A DNA stretch of 64,000 nucleotides, taken from the NCBI RefSeq assembly GCF_027587025.1, contig NZ_JAPPTI010000005.1, positions 186,001 to 250,000 on the forward strand, read 5' to 3'. The DNA comes from Vibrio sp. LaRot3. Its GTDB lineage: Bacteria; Pseudomonadota; Gammaproteobacteria; Enterobacterales; Vibrionaceae. The notes beneath the pieces were generated by a model that ran no database searches, had not been told where the DNA came from, and worked only from the letters and a program-made list of their open reading frames with translations. Both the position numbers and the translations under genes were made by a program. Position 1 is the stretch's first letter. The number at the start of each line of letters is the position of its first letter. Shown here piece after piece: positions 59,643 through 64,000 of this stretch.

Positions 59643-60056
59643 ATGTCGTTTATACAGAAAACCACCATGTTTGATACTCAGAGCTTGTTCTCTGCTAATG
59701 GACAGATCATTGGTTCATCGATTCAATCACCGTTTAATTTAGGCACTCACTATTACCAGCCGGGCAGCCCAAGCCCTACTCATCATGAAGTTGAAAATGC
59801 ATTTGGCACCAATCATTACGATGGTTCTGGCCAATATTTAGGGACAACTCGTGAAGATGCATTAGGTAATAAACACTTTAATGGTGCAGATGGAAGCCAT
59901 AGTTTTGTTCAAGAAAACGCCATGGGTGCAAATGTGTTTGAAAACGGCGTATTGACCAAGTCGATTGTTGGGGACTCAACCGATGCCCATGAGCTAGCAA
60001 GCAACTTTATGAGTGGTGCAGTTGATTTAAGTGACGATTTGGTGGACTTGATCTAA
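59643..60056 (+). CDS. Imperfect-repeat protein of unknown function
   Basis: A 137-residue protein with no signal peptide. Three imperfect blocks of about 20 residues follow each other: NAFGTNHYDGSGQYLGTTRE, DALGNKHFNGADGSHSFVQE and NAMGANVFENGVLTKSIV. An earlier NLGTHYYQPG may be a fourth. The G-x-x-H-Y/F pattern suggests stacked short beta-hairpins. No family is recognised. Its stop overlaps the next start (TAATG), implying coupled synthesis and possibly complex formation. Confidence 0.75.
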   Translation: MSFIQKTTMFDTQSLFSANGQIIGSSIQSPFNLGTHYYQPGSPSPTHHEVENAFGTNHYDGSGQYLGTTREDALGNKHFNGADGSHSFVQENAMGANVFENGVLTKSIVGDSTDAHELASNFMSGAVDLSDDLVDLI

Positions 60057-61009
60057 TGAATTCTGTCGAAACATTGCACTCATCCGCTTATGTATTGCTG
60101 ATGGAACTAGTCAAGCATGAACTTGCTTGTGAAGAACTCGCCTATTCGAGTCTTGCTCGTTTGCATCTCGATGTCATTGAATATGTTACTTACTATATTT
60201 CTGAAGACTATGGTGTTTACCGCGAAGTAGAGAGCCTCTATCCCGACACTGCTTTGCAGGCGACAGAGTTAGTGCTGACAAACATGCTATCTCGCAGCGA
60301 AACACAGGAATTCATTCGTGAGGTATCAGACGGTTTTCGCATGGGATCGAATCCGATCCGCTATTTTACTCGTGAGGGATTAAAAGATATTGAAGATATG
60401 CCTGAGTATCTTCAATTACGCCCGATAGTGAGATCTAGCGCTCTACCCATTGTTCTTAGTGCATTGGATGAAATGCATTCTCGAGGCGTTGAGGTGAGTC
60501 ATTTGCTCGAAGCGATGGAAGGTGCATTTTGTTATATACAGGGCGTACTTGACGAAAACGGAGAGCTAACTCAGGCAGTGCATGATGATCCAGAGTTAAT
60601 CGCTGTATGTGAGCAAGAGTACCAGACGCTGGTGGCAAACTGCTGGGAGTTCGGAGAAGTTGATGGCTCCATTGACTCTGGTATGGCAAAGGCGGGTAAA
60701 GTTGCTGGTGGGGTAACTGGCGCAATAGCTGGGGCGAAATTCGGAGCGGTCGTTGGCTCTGTTGTACCGGTTGTGGGGACGGTTATTGGTGCCGCGGTCG
60801 GTGGGGTAGCTGGCAACATGATGGGTAAATCTTTTGGGGAAGAGGTAACCCGACCAGACTTAAAAGATGACAAATCGGTAGAGAGGAATGAAGCGTTTGA
60901 ATCCGCCGCGCGAGAAGCCTCAGACTATGCAAAAGAGACCGTAGAAGAGGCGATCGATATCGGTAAAGCACTCTCAAAGAAAGCATCTCGCTTCTTTTCT
61001 GGGTGGTGA
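60056..61009 (+). CDS. Glycine-zipper protein of unknown function
   Basis: A 317-residue protein. Residues about 1-210 are helical and acidic, with no signal peptide. At about 220-255 lies a glycine zipper (GGVTGAIAGAKFGAVVGSVV then GTVIGAAVGGVAGNMMG), a membrane-inserting type of segment seen in some pore-forming toxins and envelope proteins. A charged tail follows (EAIDIGKALSKKASRFFSGW). It is coupled to the preceding gene by TAATG and followed 6 bp later by a 57-residue membrane protein. A membrane-active role is inferred only. Confidence 0.75.
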   Translation: MNSVETLHSSAYVLLMELVKHELACEELAYSSLARLHLDVIEYVTYYISEDYGVYREVESLYPDTALQATELVLTNMLSRSETQEFIREVSDGFRMGSNPIRYFTREGLKDIEDMPEYLQLRPIVRSSALPIVLSALDEMHSRGVEVSHLLEAMEGAFCYIQGVLDENGELTQAVHDDPELIAVCEQEYQTLVANCWEFGEVDGSIDSGMAKAGKVAGGVTGAIAGAKFGAVVGSVVPVVGTVIGAAVGGVAGNMMGKSFGEEVTRPDLKDDKSVERNEAFESAAREASDYAKETVEEAIDIGKALSKKASRFFSGW

Positions 61010-61015
61010 TAATTC

Positions 61016-61189
61016 ATGCTAGCAGCTGCACTTTCCCCTTACATTGTCACTTTAGTGATGTGGTGCCAAATCGCGTTTGCTCTTTTCACCGGTAGTGAAA
61101 TTGGGTGGTTTGACTGGCTAATCGTGTCCATTTTTTCTATCGGTTGCATTGGGCATTTGGCGTATCTATTTTTCACTAAGTCTCGGTAA
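61016..61189 (+). CDS. Small two-helix membrane protein
   Basis: A 57-residue protein beginning MLAAALSPYIVTLVMWCQIA and ending LFFTKSR. Two hydrophobic helices (about 7-24 and 34-53) are split by a TGSEIGWFDW turn. The start lies 6 bp after the preceding stop. The ribosome site is GGTGGTGAT, moderate. A terminator follows. It could be an accessory or protective partner of the glycine-zipper protein; no homologue is recognised. Confidence 0.65.
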   Translation: MLAAALSPYIVTLVMWCQIAFALFTGSEIGWFDWLIVSIFSIGCIGHLAYLFFTKSR

Positions 61190-61203
61190 TTTTTATGAAT
61201 ATG

Positions 61204-61236
61204 CGGCCTTGTTGATGTTCAGCAAGGCCGTTTTTC
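61204..61236 (+). terminator. Terminator of the unknown four-gene run
   Basis: CGGCCTTG and CAAGGCCG form the stem around a loop, followed by TTTTT. It closes the 58619-61189 cluster. Confidence 0.88.
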
Positions 61237-61429
61237 GTTTTTGCTTTGGCAAACCCTAACTATTTGTATGGAAAATTGATTGCCACAACAAATCAAAAAT
61301 GTGACGCATATATTTTGATGAGTAAAAAATACCCTTAGCTAAGGGGGGTAATGGCGACTTATTGATCAAACGCAACAAACAAATCGGCAAAACAGAAATA
61401 ATGTGCATTGAAGTTTATAGGAGGTATCA

Positions 61430-61711
61430 ATGGAACTGAGTCCTGTTTTTGCGAGACGTTTGTATTTAGCTCTGTTAGTTGAACATTTAGAGAGGCCAAA
61501 TGTGCCTAAACTGATCGAGCAAACAGGGTGGCCGCGCCGCACAATTCAAGATGTGATTAAGGCGTTACCCGGTATCGGTATTGAGCTTGCTTTTGTTCAA
61601 GATGGTCGACGTCACAACGACGGCTATTATCAATTATCAGATTGGGGACCATTCGACAGCCAGTGGGTTGTCGAGCGCGAATCTGATATCGCAGCAAGCT
61701 TGGGCTTTTAA
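61430..61711 (+). CDS. Small winged-helix DNA-binding protein
   Basis: A 93-residue protein. PKLIEQTGWPRRTIQDVIKALP looks like a helix-turn-helix, followed by a wing (IELAFVQDGRRHNDGYYQL). It resembles small winged-helix families of vibrios (HTH_43-like), an assignment I make from memory. TAGGAGG is ideally placed before the ATG. It is monocistronic with its own terminator; targets are unknown. Confidence 0.75.
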   Translation: MELSPVFARRLYLALLVEHLERPNVPKLIEQTGWPRRTIQDVIKALPGIGIELAFVQDGRRHNDGYYQLSDWGPFDSQWVVERESDIAASLGF

Positions 61712-61760
61712 GCGTAAATCATTAAATTGTCTCGTCCTAAAATACGTTGACGATTTTTAG

Positions 61761-61792
61761 TAAGCCAGTAACTAACGTTACTGGCTTTTTTG
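61761..61792 (+). terminator. Terminator of the winged-helix gene
   Basis: AAGCCAGTAAC and GTTACTGGCTT form an 11-bp stem followed by TTTTT. Confidence 0.88.
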
Positions 61793-61958
61793 TGTTGGAT
61801 TTACTGGAAATTATCGCCATAGAAAGCTGAATTTAGGTTCCCCTTAGATATTTAATGAAACAAAGTTGGCTTCAAAGGGGGAAGTAAAAATTGATTGCTA
61901 ATTAAAGCTGCAATTTTGTAGTTAACATAAGACGAAGTTAGCAAATGGAACTGGGATT

Positions 61959-63029
61959 ATGTTAAGGCTATCTATAAGTAAAAATATTTATTTCATTTAT
62001 GTATTGCAGATAATTCCTTTAATTAGTACGCCTTTCTTTGTGTATGGTGGAAGTTTAGATTTTCATGAAAATGAATCTAATTATTTCGAAGGATATAGTG
62101 CTAGCCCTTATTTTGGATTGTCTGTTTATTATAGTGATCTTGAGGACGATTCGTTTGGATATACTGAGCCCACTGGTATTGGTAAAAGTTTAATTGCCGG
62201 TGTTATGTTTGGAAAAAATATTAATTTTGATTTTACTTACTCTTTTGATTCAGAGTATGTTGCTAGTGAAAGTAGCGTTGATATAAATGTCTCATCTTTC
62301 GAAACTGGCGTTCAATACGATTTATTTCTGAGTGAAAAGTTTTATGTTTTTGGAAGAGTAGGTGCTGCGTATTGGAAGGTAAATAAATCAAGTATTTCTT
62401 CCTCTGATAATATCAAGTCTGATCTAAGAGCCTCTGGGGTTTCACCTGTTATTGGCTTAGGTTCCGGGTATGAACTGTCACCGGAAATTTCTATCTTTAC
62501 TGGTTACAAATACTTTAATGATATTGGTAGTAATATTACAGGTTCGTATGATGAACATAGGTTATTTGTCGGAGGTAAGTACTTCTTTTTAAATTCGAGG
62601 TATGACAAAAAAACAGAATATGTAAATGAAGTGGAAATTGTTATAGATGAAGGGGTTTCTGAAGACTCTGATAAGTTTGTATTTATGACTTTCGATTCAA
62701 CTAATTTTTCAGTTAATAGTTCTAAGATAAGCTCTTATGGTCGGTATAAGTTAATTGAGTTGGTCGGTTTTTTAAATGAAAACCCAAGCTACATGATTGA
62801 TATTGTTGGGCATTCAGATTCCACTGGAACTAAGTTATATAATGAGAAGTTATCTTTAGAACGTGCTGTTTCTGTGTTTGATTTATTAGTATTAAACGGA
62901 ATTTCTCCAGATCGTATGATGGTCTTTGGTGAAGGAGAAAGTAGCCCGAAAGCGTCTAATTTAACTACTGTTGGAAGAGCGGAAAATAGAAGGGTGGAAG
63001 TGGTTATTAAGAAAACGGCGTTTCGATGA
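61959..63029 (+). CDS. OmpA-family outer-membrane protein
   Basis: A 356-residue protein. A signal peptide of about 30 residues precedes a beta-barrel-like region with alternating aromatic strands (SASPYFGLSVYYSDLED, EISIFTGYKYF; about 45-210). The C-terminal OmpA domain (about 240-350) has IDIVGHSDSTGTKLYNEKLS and TVGRAENRRVEVVI, the peptidoglycan-binding pattern. The gene is markedly AT-rich compared with the preceding genes, suggesting horizontal acquisition. It stands 69 bp upstream of a repeat lipoprotein on the same strand and may work with it. Confidence 0.85.
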   Translation: MLRLSISKNIYFIYVLQIIPLISTPFFVYGGSLDFHENESNYFEGYSASPYFGLSVYYSDLEDDSFGYTEPTGIGKSLIAGVMFGKNINFDFTYSFDSEYVASESSVDINVSSFETGVQYDLFLSEKFYVFGRVGAAYWKVNKSSISSSDNIKSDLRASGVSPVIGLGSGYELSPEISIFTGYKYFNDIGSNITGSYDEHRLFVGGKYFFLNSRYDKKTEYVNEVEIVIDEGVSEDSDKFVFMTFDSTNFSVNSSKISSYGRYKLIELVGFLNENPSYMIDIVGHSDSTGTKLYNEKLSLERAVSVFDLLVLNGISPDRMMVFGEGESSPKASNLTTVGRAENRRVEVVIKKTAFR

Positions 63030-63098
63030 TTTATAAAACTGAATATTTTAATTAAGTCCTTTTAATTTGAAGTGTAAGTTGATTATAAGGAATACAAA

Positions 63099-64000
63099 AT
63101 GAAAGCTAAGCTGTACAGACATCTATTAGCGTTAATCGTTATTGGAATAGCGGTTTCAGGTTGTAAAGGTGAGGATGCATTTTCTGGTTTCTCAGAAAAT
63201 TTGATAGGTATTGAGTTCGGAAGTGACGGTGGCACGGGTACAGAGGGTGGCACGGGTACAGAGGGTGGTACAGGCACAGAGAACGGTGGCACAGGTACAG
63301 AGAACGGTGGCACAGGTACAGAGGGTGGCACAGGTACAGAGGGTGGCACGGGCACAGAGGGTGGCACAGGTACAGAGAACGGTGGCACAGGTACAGAGGG
63401 TGGTACAGGCACAGAGAACGGTGGCACAGGTACAGAGGGTGGTACAGGCACAGAGAACGGTGGCACAGGTACAGAGGGTGGTACAGGCACAGAGAACGGT
63501 GGCACAGGTACAGAGGGTGGCACGGGTACAGAGGGTGGTACAGGCACAGAGAACGGTGGCACAGGTACAGAGGGTGGCACAGGTACAGAGAACGGTGGCA
63601 CGGGTACAGAGGGTGGTACAGGCACAGAGAACGGTGGCACAGGTACAGAGAACGGTGGCACAGGTACAGAGGGTGGCACGGGCACAGAGGGTGGCACGGG
63701 CACAGAGAACGGTGGCACAGGTACTGAGGGTGGCACGGGTACAGAGGGTGGCACGGGTACAGAGGGTGGCACGGGTACAGAGGGTGGTACAGGCACAGAG
63801 AACGGTGGCACAGGTACAGAGAACGGTGGCACAGGTACAGAGGGTGGCACGGGCACAGAGGGTGGCACAGGTACAGAGGGTGGTACAGGCACAGAGAACG
63901 GTGGCACAGGTACAGAGGGTGGCACGGGTACAGAGGGTGGTACAGGCACAGAGAACGGTGGCACAGGTACAGAGGGTGGTACAGGTACAGAGGGTGGCAC
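63099..64000 (+). CDS. Repeat-rich lipoprotein, 3' end outside window
   Basis: The protein starts MKAKLYRHLLALIVIGIAVS with the lipobox VSGC (Cys22), so it is a lipoprotein. AAGGA lies 8 bases before the ATG. A 21-residue spacer leads into 40 complete units of GGTGTE or GGTGTEN from residue 44, with no stop before the window end. The sequence is Gly/Thr/Glu-rich, acidic and low in complexity, likely an extended surface stalk. Unit lengths of 18 and 21 bp keep the frame, so repeat number can change without frameshift. Whether a folded domain follows is not visible. Confidence 0.85.
   Translation, partial: MKAKLYRHLLALIVIGIAVSGCKGEDAFSGFSENLIGIEFGSDGGTGTEGGTGTEGGTGTENGGTGTENGGTGTEGGTGTEGGTGTEGGTGTENGGTGTEGGTGTENGGTGTEGGTGTENGGTGTEGGTGTENGGTGTEGGTGTEGGTGTENGGTGTEGGTGTENGGTGTEGGTGTENGGTGTENGGTGTEGGTGTEGGTGTENGGTGTEGGTGTEGGTGTEGGTGTEGGTGTENGGTGTENGGTGTEGGTGTEGGTGTEGGTGTENGGTGTEGGTGTEGGTGTENGGTGTEGGTGTEGG
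63228..64000 (+). repeat. Tandem 18/21-bp coding repeat array
   Basis: 40 complete units lie between 63228 and 63992, plus the first 8 bases of another. 25 are 18 bp (GGTGTE) and 15 are 21 bp (GGTGTEN). The longer unit spelled with GGTGGTACAGGCACAGAG plus AAC recurs nine times and always follows an 18-bp unit, so part of the array has a 39-bp period. Few base differences separate units, a sign of recent expansion or gene conversion. Confidence 0.95.

Noticed and set aside
61331..61350. CCCTTAGCTAAGGG palindrome with A-run as a terminator
   Set aside because: The stem is only about 5 bp once a loop is allowed and no minus-strand gene would use it.
63083..64000. Minus-strand 305-codon frame of PPSVPVPP repeats
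   Set aside because: It is the mirror of the in-frame 18/21-bp repeats of the plus-strand lipoprotein, which has a start codon, ribosome site and lipobox. Repeats whose unit is a multiple of 3 leave other frames open too.
63228..64000. CRISPR array
   Set aside because: Units are contiguous and coding, with no unique spacers.

Overview
The window is a continuous stretch of a Vibrio (Vibrionaceae) chromosome, probably chromosome 1. This rests on the sodium-type flagellar motor genes pomA/pomB, a gammaproteobacterial core gene set (seqA, fur, syd, gcvA/gcvB, TCA operon), CsrB and GcvB RNAs of the Vibrio/enterobacterial type, and a base composition near 45% GC by eye. The species cannot be named from sequence alone.

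Layout. 0-2.5 kb: smrB, a gene-poor interval with a strong hairpin and a 13-bp inverted repeat, tRNA-Pro(UGG) with degenerate tRNA-3'-end repeats behind it, and a TraB/GumN-like protein. 2.7-7.8 kb: peptide transporter, asnB and a CPA2 cation:proton antiporter. 7.9-12.3 kb: the N-acetylglucosamine locus, nagA-nagC facing nagE across a control region with NagC- and CRP-like sites. 12.5-21.3 kb: glnS, fur, a DUF4442 gene, fldA, ybfF, seqA, pgm, DUF1853 and nif3/ybgI. 21.4-32.7 kb: gltA divergent from sdhCDAB-sucABCD, which together supply most TCA-cycle enzymes. 32.7-33.7 kb: a small KfrA-like gene and a CsrB-family RNA with 30 GGA motifs and an upstream VarA/UvrY-like box.

33.9-43.6 kb: a GNAT enzyme, two Vibrio-type DUF genes, yqcC-truC, the isoprenoid set dxs-ispA-xseB, pomAB behind a sigma-28-like promoter, and thiI. 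43.7-49.3 kb: the GcvB sRNA divergent from gcvA, then a hydrolase, DUF423, rlmM, xni and ppnN. 49.5-58.2 kb: a diguanylate cyclase, a TPR protein with a degraded GGDEF domain, queF, syd, a zinc-ribbon gene, and a translationally coupled dapE / M15 peptidase / DUF2897 run plus yffB.

From about 58.2 kb the content turns accessory. An unrecognised four-gene run (58619-61189) encodes a secreted coiled-coil protein, a small imperfect-repeat protein, a glycine-zipper protein and a 57-residue membrane protein. After a small winged-helix gene comes an AT-rich OmpA-family gene, followed by a lipoprotein that runs off the window and carries 40 complete GGTGTE/GGTGTEN repeats. These last two clusters are the least explained parts of the window. 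Functional names throughout come from recognising sequence motifs; no database search was run.
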